From contig DXYE01000019.1 of the NCBI GenBank assembly GCA_019415985.1, positions 1 to 31,959 of the forward strand: DNA of 31,959 nt, written 5' to 3'. Origin of the DNA: Clostridiales bacterium. Lineage in GTDB: Bacteria > Bacillota > Clostridia > Oscillospirales > CAG-272. Each line of letters starts with the position of its first letter. Position 1 is the stretch's first letter. Shown one piece after another: positions 8,567-16,270 of the stretch. The position numbers and the translations under genes are program-made. The notes below the pieces were generated by a model that worked only from the letters and a program-made list of their open reading frames with translations, did no database searches and was not told the origin of the DNA.

Positions 8567-9283
8567 ATGACGAAAGAAAAAAAAACGCTCGGTGTTTTAG
8601 GAGGGCTCGGTCCCATGTCCTCCGTTTATTTTTATGAGCTGCTGACAGAACATACAGCAGCGTCATGCGACCAAGAGCATCTGAACATCATTCTCAGCAG
8701 CCATGCGGCGACACCGGACCGTACCTCCTATATTTTGGGCTCCTCAAAGGTGTCTCCGCTTGAAACGATGACCGAAGATGCAATAAAACTCCAGGCATTT
8801 GGAGCGGACTGTCTCGCCGTCCCCTGCAATACCGCACATTATTTTTATGACGCGTTAAGCGAAGCTGTCTCTATTCCTATTATCAATATGATGCGGGAAA
8901 CCGCAGCTTATCTTTCTAACCGCGGTGTGCGTCGCGCCGGGGTTCTCGCAACCTCTGGCACAGTCTCCTCTCATACATACCGGTATTACCTGAGAGAATT
9001 CGGAATTGACGAAATCATTCCCGGCACTGAAGATCAGAACAGGCTAATGAATTTAATTTATGGAACCATTAAGCATGGAAAGCAAGCAGATGCCGGGATC
9101 TTTCTGGATATCTCGTCCGCGCTGCTCAGTCAGGGAGCAGAATGCCTGATTATCGGCTGTACAGAGCTGTCCCTTATCAAAAAGCACTGCTCGTTGCCCG
9201 ACGTTTATGTCGATGCCATGGAGGTGCTTGCAATGCAGTCCATACGAACCTGCGGGTACACGCCGTATGGCTTTGAGCTTTAA
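8567..9283 (+). CDS. Aspartate/glutamate racemase family protein, probable aspartate racemase
   Basis: PLP-independent amino-acid racemase of 238 residues, with the family opening TLGVLGGLGPMSS. The two catalytic cysteines are visible: Cys87 in VPCNTAH and Cys198 in IIGCTEL. It would interconvert L- and D-aspartate in the cytoplasm. It lies between the ATP-grasp ligase (97 bases upstream) and murE (53 bases downstream), mirroring the racemase-ligase pair of E. faecium that builds the D-Asp cross-bridge. Glutamate racemase (MurI) activity is less likely from the GGLGPM signature and the neighbours. The RBS is weak (ACAGG). Confidence 0.86.
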   Translation: MTKEKKTLGVLGGLGPMSSVYFYELLTEHTAASCDQEHLNIILSSHAATPDRTSYILGSSKVSPLETMTEDAIKLQAFGADCLAVPCNTAHYFYDALSEAVSIPIINMMRETAAYLSNRGVRRAGVLATSGTVSSHTYRYYLREFGIDEIIPGTEDQNRLMNLIYGTIKHGKQADAGIFLDISSALLSQGAECLIIGCTELSLIKKHCSLPDVYVDAMEVLAMQSIRTCGYTPYGFEL

Positions 9284-9336
9284 GAGAAAGCCGCTCTGAC
9301 CGATATAAATTCCCAAAAATTGAAAGGGGAACATCC

Positions 9337-10866
9337 ATGCTGCTTACACATCTGTTAAAAGAAAGCAAAATTGAATTCGATATACAGGGCGGACTTCCAA
9401 GTGAGGACATGGAAATACTTGATTTGGTCTACGATTCCAGAAGGGCCGCGGCCCAAACAGCGTTCATTTGTCTGACCGGTTCGGCATCTGATGGCCATCA
9501 TTACGCCGAGAACGCGTATCGTGCCGGATGCCGCTGCTTTTTTGTGGAACGCTCTCTTTTACTGCCCGACGATGCCGCAGTCATTCTCTGTGAAAATACG
9601 CGCGCTGCGCTCGCTGCACTGTCGTCAGCCTTTTTCGGTCATCCAGCCGGGAAATTAAAGATCATCGGTGTTACGGGAACCAAGGGAAAAACCACTGTTA
9701 CCAGTTTGATTTATACGGTCTTAAATAAAGCCGGATTCTCCTGCGGGGTTATTGGATCAAACGGTATTCGGTTCAGCGGACAATATCGCCCAACGCTGAA
9801 CACGACGCCGGAAAGTTATGAACTGCAAAAGACATTTCGGGATATGGCAGATGCCGGCATCCGTTATGTTGCCATGGAGGTATCGTCTCAAGCGCTGTTC
9901 ACCTACCGTGTTGATGGTATACGCTTTGATATTGCCGTCTTTACAAATCTTTCTGAGGATCACATAGGCGAGGGTGAGCACCCGGACTTTTCTCACTATA
10001 AGCGTTCTAAAATGTCCCTGTTTCGACAGTGCCGTTTTGCTGTCATGAATGCCGATGACCCCGCATACAAGGAATTTGCCGCCGCCTGTATTTCACCGCG
10101 CTTGACATACGGAATCTATCAGTATGCCGATCTGTCTGCGTCAGCCGTTCATGCATACAGCCTCAGCAATACACTGGGCATTTCCTTTCACTGTAAATAC
10201 CAGAAAAACACTTTCGACTGTTCTCTGAAAATGCCCGGCGTTTTCAATGTATACAATGCGCTGGCTGTGATCGCCGTCTGTACACGGATCGGTGTTCCAC
10301 CGCAGACCGTCTCGGAATCTTTATCAGATGCGACTGTTACAGGACGTTTTGAAATTATCAATGCGCTGTCGTACTGTACGGTTGTCATAGATTACGCACA
10401 CAACGCTTCCAGTATGAAAAATCTTTTGGAAACCGCCCGTTCCTATCATCCTCACCGCATCATATGCCTATTCGGTTCTGTCGGCGGCCGTACACGGGGA
10501 CGACGGCGTGAACTCAGCGAGATTGCGGCGGATCTCGCAGATTTCTGTATTTTGACAAGTGACAACCCAAACTACGAGAATCCCGCGGATATCATATCAG
10601 ATATGGAACGGTATTTTGATGACACTTCATGTCCTCATGTATCTATACCCGACCGGGCCGAAGCTATCCGTTACGCGCTGCACATGGCACAAAGCGGAGA
10701 TATTCTTTTACTATGCGGCAAAGGACACGAGGATTATCAACTCATCAACGGTATTAAAGTACCCTTTTCCGAAAAGAAAATTGTATTGGAAACTGCAGCG
10801 AATCTCTCCCGCGAGCTTCACTCCATTGGTGAAACAAAATCAAATATTACGTCTCTCACAAGATAA
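9337..10866 (+). CDS. murE: MurE-type UDP-MurNAc-tripeptide synthetase, non-DAP motif
   Basis: ATP-dependent ligase that adds the third stem-peptide amino acid to UDP-MurNAc-L-Ala-D-Glu. Walker A GVTGTKGKTT is at residues 111-120. The central domain has LNTTPESYELQK and AMEVSSQAL, and the C-terminal Mur ligase domain has VIDYAHN and LCGKGHEDYQ. Meso-DAP enzymes usually carry DNPR at the substrate motif; here it is DNPN (residues 409-412). This suggests L-Lys, L-Orn or another substrate rather than DAP, which fits a D-Asp cross-bridge attached to a side-chain amine. 509 residues; AAAGGGGA precedes the ATG. Last gene of the operon; I see no clear terminator after it. Confidence 0.92.
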   Translation: MLLTHLLKESKIEFDIQGGLPSEDMEILDLVYDSRRAAAQTAFICLTGSASDGHHYAENAYRAGCRCFFVERSLLLPDDAAVILCENTRAALAALSSAFFGHPAGKLKIIGVTGTKGKTTVTSLIYTVLNKAGFSCGVIGSNGIRFSGQYRPTLNTTPESYELQKTFRDMADAGIRYVAMEVSSQALFTYRVDGIRFDIAVFTNLSEDHIGEGEHPDFSHYKRSKMSLFRQCRFAVMNADDPAYKEFAAACISPRLTYGIYQYADLSASAVHAYSLSNTLGISFHCKYQKNTFDCSLKMPGVFNVYNALAVIAVCTRIGVPPQTVSESLSDATVTGRFEIINALSYCTVVIDYAHNASSMKNLLETARSYHPHRIICLFGSVGGRTRGRRRELSEIAADLADFCILTSDNPNYENPADIISDMERYFDDTSCPHVSIPDRAEAIRYALHMAQSGDILLLCGKGHEDYQLINGIKVPFSEKKIVLETAANLSRELHSIGETKSNITSLTR

Positions 10867-10948
10867 AGGGATGATGCTGCATCAGATCACACCATAAATC
10901 TATTGAGAACACTGCTATTCCTAATTATGTAGACCAAACATTTCCCTA

Positions 10949-10977
10949 TTGATTTTTTTCTAATAGTCGTGTATAAT
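10949..10977 (+). promoter_or_regulatory. Predicted promoter of smpB-ssrA
   Basis: TTGATT (10949-10954), exactly 17 bases, then TATAAT (10972-10977). Transcription would begin near 10984. This rules out the upstream GTG at 10969 as the smpB start, because it lies ahead of the transcript. Confidence 0.75.
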
Positions 10978-11031
10978 AAAGAACAGTCTACGTCTAACCG
11001 CATAGACGTGTGGCAAAAGGAGGTGAAAAAT

Positions 11032-11511
11032 CTGGCTGTTAAGAAAAGCGGTGGAACAAAAACTGCTGTTACAAACAGAAAAGCTTTTCACGATTACTTT
11101 ATTGAAGACAAATGGGAAGCCGGCATTCAGCTTTATGGAACAGAGGTCAAATCCATAAGGAACGGTAGTGTGAATTTGAAGGATTCTTATTGTTATATTG
11201 ACAAAGGAGAAATTTTTGCGACAGGTATTTATATTAGTCCTTATGAAAAAGGAAATATATACAATCGGGATCCTCTGCGTATAAAAAAACTGCTTCTCCA
11301 CAAAAAAGAAATTATGAAACTAATCGGACTTGTAGGGCAGCAGGGATATACATTGATTCCACTTCGCTTGTATTTTTCGAAAGCAATGGTTAAAGTAGAA
11401 ATCGGTCTCTGCAAAGGAAAAAAACTATATGATAAACGCGAGGCTGATGCTCGGCGTCAGGCGGAGCGGGACATGGAGCGTTTTCGCAAGGACCAAAGCA
11501 GTCGTGAATAA
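11032..11511 (+). CDS. smpB: SsrA-binding protein SmpB, probable CTG start
   Basis: Binds the tRNA-like domain of tmRNA and delivers it to stalled ribosomes. The core is textbook SmpB: NRKAFHDYFIEDKWEAGIQL, GTEVKSIRNGSVNLKDSY and the lysine-rich C-terminal tail. From the CTG at 11032 the protein is 159 residues, as expected, and begins (M)AVKKSGGTK like many SmpBs. A strong AAAGGAGG ends 7 bases before that CTG. No ATG, GTG or TTG lies in a usable position: GTG 11008 has no RBS and GTG 11023 is inside the Shine-Dalgarno. So this is either a rare CTG start or a single A-to-C error. ssrA begins 6 bases after the stop. Confidence 0.95.
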   Translation: MAVKKSGGTKTAVTNRKAFHDYFIEDKWEAGIQLYGTEVKSIRNGSVNLKDSYCYIDKGEIFATGIYISPYEKGNIYNRDPLRIKKLLLHKKEIMKLIGLVGQQGYTLIPLRLYFSKAMVKVEIGLCKGKKLYDKREADARRQAERDMERFRKDQSSRE

Positions 11512-11517
11512 AAATAT

Positions 11518-11886
11518 GGGGGCGTAATGGTTTCGACAGGGATTTTGAGGCTTTGTAAGCGGGTAGAGTTTGGGAATCTCTTAAAAAACCCGATCTAAAA
11601 TTAAACGCTAACAATAACAAATTAGCTATGGCTGCCTAACGGCAGTTGATGCAGCCTCTGCGCTGCCCGTTCCGCCTTTGAGTATCACGGCTTAGGCTGG
11701 AGCGTCATATAGTGATGAACGTGCACCTCCTGTTTGCTTTTGAAGAGGTCATGAATAAAAAAGCTACCGTTGTCAACCGCTTGTCCGCTGGCTGTTTTCA
11801 ATGGAAATAATAAGAACGGACTGCACCCGGAGAAAGCAATGTTTAAGGATTTCTGGACAGGGGTTCGACTCCCCTCGCCTCCACCA
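11518..11886 (+). ncRNA. ssrA: Transfer-messenger RNA (tmRNA)
   Basis: Rescues stalled ribosomes and tags the nascent peptide for proteolysis. The acceptor stem GGGGGCG (11518-11524) pairs with CGCCTCC (11876-11882) with one G-U pair, followed by ACCA. The CCA is encoded. The 5' part has the tmRNA hallmark GTAATGGTTTCGACAGG, and the 3' end has the T-arm GGGTTCGACTCCC. The tag reading frame is 11607-11639: A-N-N-N-K-L-A-M-A-A then TAA. It is a single-piece tmRNA of 369 bases. Only six bases separate it from smpB, so it is probably co-transcribed and trimmed by RNase P at its 5' end. Confidence 0.97.
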
Positions 11887-11887
11887 C

Positions 11888-11930
11888 GAAAGAACGAACT
11901 TTTGTCTACCAAGGCAAAGTTCGTTCTTTC
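11888..11930 (+). terminator. Hairpin immediately after tmRNA
   Basis: A perfect 15-bp stem, GAAAGAACGAACTTT (11888-11902) with AAAGTTCGTTCTTTC (11916-11930), then a T-rich tail. Its position two bases after the CCA end fits the ssrA terminator. Confidence 0.8.
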
Positions 11931-11990
11931 TTCATTTTCTGGGGTTAAAACGCCATAATAGGCAGAAATACAGGCAAAAAGCGATTAAAC

Positions 11991-12034
11991 AGAGCGTCGG
12001 AGCGGTCGAAATGGCTGCACCGGCGCTCTTTTTT
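11991..12034 (+). terminator. Second intrinsic terminator downstream of ssrA
   Basis: AGAGCGTCGG (11991-12000) pairs with CCGGCGCTCT (12020-12029) with one wobble, followed by six T. It isolates ssrA from the defence island. The rest of 11931-12254 holds only this and the next promoter. Confidence 0.75.
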
Positions 12035-12176
12035 CGCCTGCAAGACTGGTTTCGGGTAGCATACTAAAGTTCGTTGTTTGCCTCGATAAAGGGCAAACAA
12101 AAGGTGGACATTGGGAGATTTGAACGCAAAAATCAGCAAGAAATTCAAAGAAGCACGATTTTGTGCGCCAATTCTA

Positions 12177-12205
12177 TTGAAAAAATCACAGATTGGTGCT
12201 ATACT
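12177..12205 (+). promoter_or_regulatory. Predicted promoter of the restriction-modification operon
   Basis: TTGAAA (12177-12182), a 17-base spacer, then TATACT (12200-12205), about 50 bases before the WYL regulator. This is the only clear promoter seen for the operon up to the terminator at 20571. Confidence 0.7.
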
Positions 12206-12254
12206 TATTAGGTATAACTATCACCATTTGTAGGAAACCAGTGGAGGTGGGCTA

Positions 12255-13247
12255 ATGGCGAAAGAAAACAGCCAGAAGATCAAACTGCTGAAACTCATGG
12301 AGCTTTTGCGTCAAGAGACGGATGAGCAGCATCCAATGGTAGCCACGGTCGTGTGCCAGAAACTGAATGACATGGAAGTTGCCTGCGATCGCAGAACACT
12401 GACCAGAGATATTCAAGCGCTGAACGACTATGGCTATGAAGTCATGACCACGATGATCAGCCATGAAAAAGCATACTATGTCGAGGATCGCAGTTTCAGC
12501 GTTCCCGAATTAAAGATACTGATTGACTCGGTACAGGCGGCCAGCTTCGTGACCGACAAGAAAACGGCAGAGCTGATTGAGAAGATCGCCAATCTCGGCG
12601 GCAGCCACAGTGCGGACATCCTGCAGAGCAATATGGTCTGCTTCAATACAAGGAAGCATCATAACGAATCCATTTATTATAATGTAGATTATTTAGAGGA
12701 TGCCATCGAGCAGAAAAAGAAGGTCATCTTCTACTATTTCGATTTGAATGAGAACGGCGAAAAGGTTTATCGCAACGGGCATCACCACTATGTTGTGGAG
12801 CCAATCGCACTGGTGTTCAACGAAGACAACTATTATATGGTTTGCTACAGTGCAAGGCATGACAACACCGCGAACTACCGCATTGATCGTATGGATGCCG
12901 TGGAGGTTATCGATGAAGACATCTGCGAAAAGGCCATTGAGCTACGCAGCAGCGTCGATAGCTTCACCGAGCAAGCATTCAAAATGTACGGTGGCCAGCC
13001 GGTGGATATAACAATCCAGTTCAGCGATAAGCTGATAGGCGTGGTGTACGACAAATTCGGTGAAGACACCAAGATGGTGCGCATCAATGAAAACAACTGC
13101 GTAGCCAGCGTCAAGGTGCAGATCAGCCCGACATTTTGGGGCTGGCTGTTCCAGTTTGGAAACCAGATGAAAATACTGTCGCCAGAAAAACTGGCAGACG
13201 ATTACAAGAAGCAGATTGCTTCAGTTTTTGAAGGAGATAATAATTGA
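12255..13247 (+). CDS. HTH/WYL-domain transcriptional regulator
   Basis: 330-residue regulator. An N-terminal winged helix-turn-helix spans about residues 8-75 (MVATVVCQKLNDMEVACDRRTLTRDIQALNDYG). A WYL-type ligand-binding domain follows (KKVIFYYFDLNENGEK, HHYVVEPIALVFNEDNYYMVCYSARHDNTANYRIDRMDAVEV), then a C-terminal extension typical of these proteins. WYL proteins bind nucleic acids or nucleotides and often control defence islands. It is the first gene after the island promoter, has GGAGGTG upstream, and ends overlapping the next gene by 4 bases. I infer that it controls the whole operon, probably by repression, but no operator is evident. Confidence 0.9.
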   Translation: MAKENSQKIKLLKLMELLRQETDEQHPMVATVVCQKLNDMEVACDRRTLTRDIQALNDYGYEVMTTMISHEKAYYVEDRSFSVPELKILIDSVQAASFVTDKKTAELIEKIANLGGSHSADILQSNMVCFNTRKHHNESIYYNVDYLEDAIEQKKKVIFYYFDLNENGEKVYRNGHHHYVVEPIALVFNEDNYYMVCYSARHDNTANYRIDRMDAVEVIDEDICEKAIELRSSVDSFTEQAFKMYGGQPVDITIQFSDKLIGVVYDKFGEDTKMVRINENNCVASVKVQISPTFWGWLFQFGNQMKILSPEKLADDYKKQIASVFEGDNN

Positions 13248-13594
13248 GACCCATTTTTAGCTTTATTTTTGAATTGATCACAGACCCGCTTGACCTCCCC
13301 ATTTCACCGTTGTGGGAGTACCTCATTTTGCTGGTACTTGGAGAGATCGCGTTCCGAATTGCGTGGGATGCATCGCCCGGAGGTTTCGGAGGATCCGCGA
13401 TCCACTGGTTTGTTCGCGCCATTGCTTTCGTGGCAATGTGGGCAGCAGCGTATGCAGTGATCGCAGCAGCAAAGTTCGTGATTGCACACTGGATACCGAT
13501 CGTGTGCGTAATCGGAGGACTGGCAGTTGCAGGTATCATTCTGGCGGTCATTCTAAAACAAAGAGCAACCGTACCAAATACAACAAACAGTTAA
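13244..13594 (+). CDS. Small three-helix membrane protein of unknown function
   Basis: 116 residues with three hydrophobic segments at about 23-41, 56-78 and 82-104, and a short polar C-terminus. It starts at TTG 13244, with AAGGAG 8 bases upstream and a 4-base overlap with the WYL regulator stop (TTGA), a sign of translational coupling. It ends 13 bases before hsdM. I recognise no family. Small membrane proteins inside defence operons sometimes act as effectors that depolarise the membrane. That is a possibility raised by position only. It could also be a passenger. Confidence 0.75.
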   Translation: MRPIFSFIFELITDPLDLPISPLWEYLILLVLGEIAFRIAWDASPGGFGGSAIHWFVRAIAFVAMWAAAYAVIAAAKFVIAHWIPIVCVIGGLAVAGIILAVILKQRATVPNTTNS

Positions 13595-13607
13595 GGAGAT
13601 ATGCGCT

Positions 13608-15107
13608 ATGGCAGACAATACAGCCAGCATTGGCTTTGAAAAACAGATATGGGACGCAGCGTGTGTGCTGCGCGGTAACATCGACGCATCCGAATACAAA
13701 TCCGTCGTTTTGGGACTGATTTTCCTCAAGTACATTTCTGACCGCTTCGACGAAAAGTATCAGCAGCTCGTTGAAGAAGGCGACGGTTTTGAGGAAGATG
13801 TGGACGAATACATTTCCGAAGGCATTTTCTTCGTACCCGAAACTGCCCGCTGGAGCGACATTGCTTCCAAGGCGCATACTCCCGAAATCGGCACCGTGAT
13901 CGACGATGCAATGAGAGCGATCGAAAAAGAAAACAAGCGACTGAAAGATATCCTCCCCAAGAACTTCGCTCGTCCCGAATTGGATAAGCGCCGTCTGGGC
14001 GATGTGGTTGACCTGTTCACCAATATCAAAATGGTGGACGCAGGCAGCAGCCGCGATATCCTCGGCAGAACATATGAATACTGCCTTTCCAAGTTTGCCG
14101 AGCAGGAAGGCAAGCTGGCTGGCGAATTCTATACCCCCTCCTGCGTGGTACGCACACTGGTCGAAGTGCTGCAGCCCTACAATGGCCGCGTGTACGACCC
14201 TTGCTGCGGATCGGGCGGCATGTTCGTTCAGAGCGCAAAGTTCATTGAGAACCACAGCGGCAATTTGAGCAACATATCGGTGTTCGGACAGGACTCCAAC
14301 CCGACCACATGGAAGATGGCACAGATGAACCTTGCCATCCGTGGCATCGAAGCCAACCTCGGCAGCTACAACGCGGACACATTCTTCAACGATTGCCACC
14401 CGACACTCCGTGCGGATTTCATTATGGCAAACCCGCCCTTCAACCTCTCCGGCTGGGGCGCAGACAAATTGAAGGATGATGTGCGTTGGCAGTATGGCAT
14501 GCCCCCTGCAGGCAACGCAAACTTCGCATGGCTGCAGCACATGATTTACCATCTGGCACCCAACGGCAAAATCGGTATGGTGCTGGCAAACGGTGCGCTT
14601 TCCTCCCAGAGTGGCGGTGAAGGCGAAATTAGACAGAACATCGTAAATGCTGACTTGGTCGAATGCATCGTAGCAATGCCGACACAGCTATTCTACACTA
14701 CACAGATCCCTGTGTCCCTGTGGTTCCTTTCCAAGAACAAGAAGCAGCGCGGCAAGACACTGTTCATTGATGCCCGCAAGCTCGGCACCATGGTCACCAG
14801 AAAGCTGCGTGAATTGACCGATGCAGATATCGCTATGATCGCAGACGCATACAAGGCATATTGCGACGGAACATTGGAAGATCAGAAGGGCTTCTGCGCT
14901 GTGGTTGATACCGATGAAATTGCAAAGCAGGACTACATCCTCACCCCCGGCCGCTATGTTGGTATTGAGGAACAGGAAGACGATGGCGAACCCTTCGAAG
15001 AAAAGATGGCCAGACTGACCGGCAAACTTTCCGAACTGTTCGCACAGTCTCATACGCTGGAGGACGAAATCCGGCAGAAGCTGGAGGCGATCGGATATGG
15101 CATCTGA
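13608..15107 (+). CDS. hsdM: Type I restriction-modification system, methyltransferase subunit HsdM
   Basis: N6-adenine methyltransferase subunit that pairs with HsdS to methylate the recognition site. The N-terminal HsdM helical domain (FEKQIWDAACVLRGNIDASEYKSVVLGLIFLKYISDRF, residues 10-47) is followed by the methyltransferase domain. The SAM-binding motif I DPCCGSGGMF is at 197-206 and the catalytic NPPF at 275-278. 499 residues, complete. GGAGATATGCGCT precedes the ATG. The 3' end overlaps hsdS by 11 bases, which is usual for coupled M and S subunits. Confidence 0.97.
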   Translation: MADNTASIGFEKQIWDAACVLRGNIDASEYKSVVLGLIFLKYISDRFDEKYQQLVEEGDGFEEDVDEYISEGIFFVPETARWSDIASKAHTPEIGTVIDDAMRAIEKENKRLKDILPKNFARPELDKRRLGDVVDLFTNIKMVDAGSSRDILGRTYEYCLSKFAEQEGKLAGEFYTPSCVVRTLVEVLQPYNGRVYDPCCGSGGMFVQSAKFIENHSGNLSNISVFGQDSNPTTWKMAQMNLAIRGIEANLGSYNADTFFNDCHPTLRADFIMANPPFNLSGWGADKLKDDVRWQYGMPPAGNANFAWLQHMIYHLAPNGKIGMVLANGALSSQSGGEGEIRQNIVNADLVECIVAMPTQLFYTTQIPVSLWFLSKNKKQRGKTLFIDARKLGTMVTRKLRELTDADIAMIADAYKAYCDGTLEDQKGFCAVVDTDEIAKQDYILTPGRYVGIEEQEDDGEPFEEKMARLTGKLSELFAQSHTLEDEIRQKLEAIGYGI

Positions 15108-15636
15108 ATGGAAAACCGTTCGTGCTGCAGACTTCATTGAGTTCAACCCCAGACTGAGCATCAAGAAGGGCGCAATGGCGACGAAGGTTGCCATGGATAA
15201 GCTGCAACCATTCACGAAAAAAATACCTGCAACAGAGCAGGCAGAGTTTGCAGGTGGATCAAAGTTCTGCAACGGCGACACCATTATGGCAAGAATTACC
15301 CCCTGCCTTGAAAACGGAAAAATCGCATATGTTGATATTCTCGCAGATGGAGAGGTCGCGTTCGGCTCAACCGAATTCATCGTCATGAGAGCCAGAGCGG
15401 GCATCAGCGATCCGCAATTCGTCTATTATCTTGCAACCAGCCCCGCGTTCCGAAATGTGGCAATCAAGTCGATGGTAGGTTCGTCTGGACGACAGCGTGT
15501 TCAGCAAGGCGTGTTGGATGAGCTTGAATTGATTGTACCTCCGCTGGAGGAACAGCAGAAGATTGGTGCGATGCTTGCCATGCTGGATCAGAAAATCGCA
15601 CTTAACAATAAGATAAACGATAATTTAGCGGCTTAA
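15097..15636 (+). CDS. hsdS: HsdS specificity subunit, 5' half only (phase-variable gene in short form)
   Basis: 179 residues, about half a normal HsdS. It contains one target-recognition domain (SEWKTVRAADFIEFNPRL to GSSGRQRVQQGVLDELEL) and the central conserved helix (PPLEEQQKIGAMLAMLDQKIALNNKINDNL). It then stops after two extra alanines. The truncation falls exactly at an inverted repeat (15614-15627). The missing second half is encoded on the other strand directly downstream, and the two stop codons overlap at TTAA (15633-15636). Half-length HsdS proteins of other type I systems can dimerise and recognise a symmetric site, so this form may be active rather than dead. Confidence 0.9.
   Translation: MASEWKTVRAADFIEFNPRLSIKKGAMATKVAMDKLQPFTKKIPATEQAEFAGGSKFCNGDTIMARITPCLENGKIAYVDILADGEVAFGSTEFIVMRARAGISDPQFVYYLATSPAFRNVAIKSMVGSSGRQRVQQGVLDELELIVPPLEEQQKIGAMLAMLDQKIALNNKINDNLAA
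15614..15627 (+). repeat. Left inverted repeat of the hsdS inversion
   Basis: TAAACGATAATTTA, encoding part of NDNL in the 5' half of hsdS. It is the perfect reverse complement of 16257-16270. The match extends imperfectly to 21 bases (17 identical) on the outer side, where NKI faces NRV in translation. Confidence 0.9.
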
Positions 15637-16256
15637 ATATCGATGTCGGATACATCGACCTCACCGCTCATAAGGCGTGGTAACAGGGAGTCTCGTAGTT
15701 CCTGCAAACGACAGTTTTCTTCATAATTGGAGCGGATCATATCGTCCATCGGACGCGCAATTGCTTCAAATGCAGCAATTGCGTCTTCAGAGGGAATATC
15801 GATCGGCATATCGTTAAGCGCACTGCGGTTGATCGAGCCGAATACGGTACCTTCGCCGTTGTAAATATCCAACTGCGGGCGCAGCGCGAACATGGTATAC
15901 AGCACAAAAGACTGGTATCCGTTGCGACTGTGAATTGCTCCCAATCCACGACCAATGCAGCATCGCTCGTATGCCACATTCAAATCACCAACAGGTGCGC
16001 GTACACTTAAAAGCACATCCCCAGCTTCTGCCATACGCTTTGGCTCGATTGTGTAGAGGCGACGCGTCGGGAAACGATAACCGAATTCGGCACGACCTTG
16101 GTAAAAAACTTCACCATTGCCGTCTTCGTTATAGCTGGATCCGCTGGGAGACTGTCCCATCGTGATATCGGCAATGTCCTTAAGTGTTCCTGCTGTGCTT
16201 TCAAGCGCAGGATTGTCAAGGAACATCGAAGCATATAGCGCCATTGCTTGCTGCTG
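15633..16256 (-). pseudogene. hsdS: Inverted, promoterless 3' half of hsdS (second target-recognition domain)
   Basis: On the minus strand, 207 codons run from QQQAMALYASMF through a second target-recognition domain (STAGTLKDIADITMGQSPSG, then GDVLLSVRAPVGDLNVA) to the HsdS C-terminal helix (IRSNYEENCRLQELRDSLLPRLMSGEV). It lacks its own start region, promoter and RBS. Upstream on its strand is only the antisense of the hsdR leader. It is not random decay: the frame is intact. Inverting 15614-16270 joins it in frame to the 5' half, giving a 384-residue HsdS of normal length. I regard it as a silent cassette in the present orientation. Confidence 0.9.
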
Positions 16257-16270
16257 TAAATTATCGTTTA
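16257..16270 (-). repeat. Right inverted repeat of the hsdS inversion
   Basis: Plus-strand TAAATTATCGTTTA, the reverse complement of 15614-15627. Just outside it the minus strand reads NRV, a relic of HsdS coding sequence. This suggests a second hsdS copy once lay here. Confidence 0.9.

Noticed and set aside
10969..11031. GTG at 10969 as the smpB start
   Set aside because: It precedes the TATAAT box of the predicted promoter, has no RBS, and adds residues with no SmpB homology.
11888..12100. Repeated AAAGTTCGTT near 11916 and 12065 as attachment-site repeats
   Set aside because: Only about ten bases are shared, and the first is part of the ssrA terminator stem; too short to claim an att pair.
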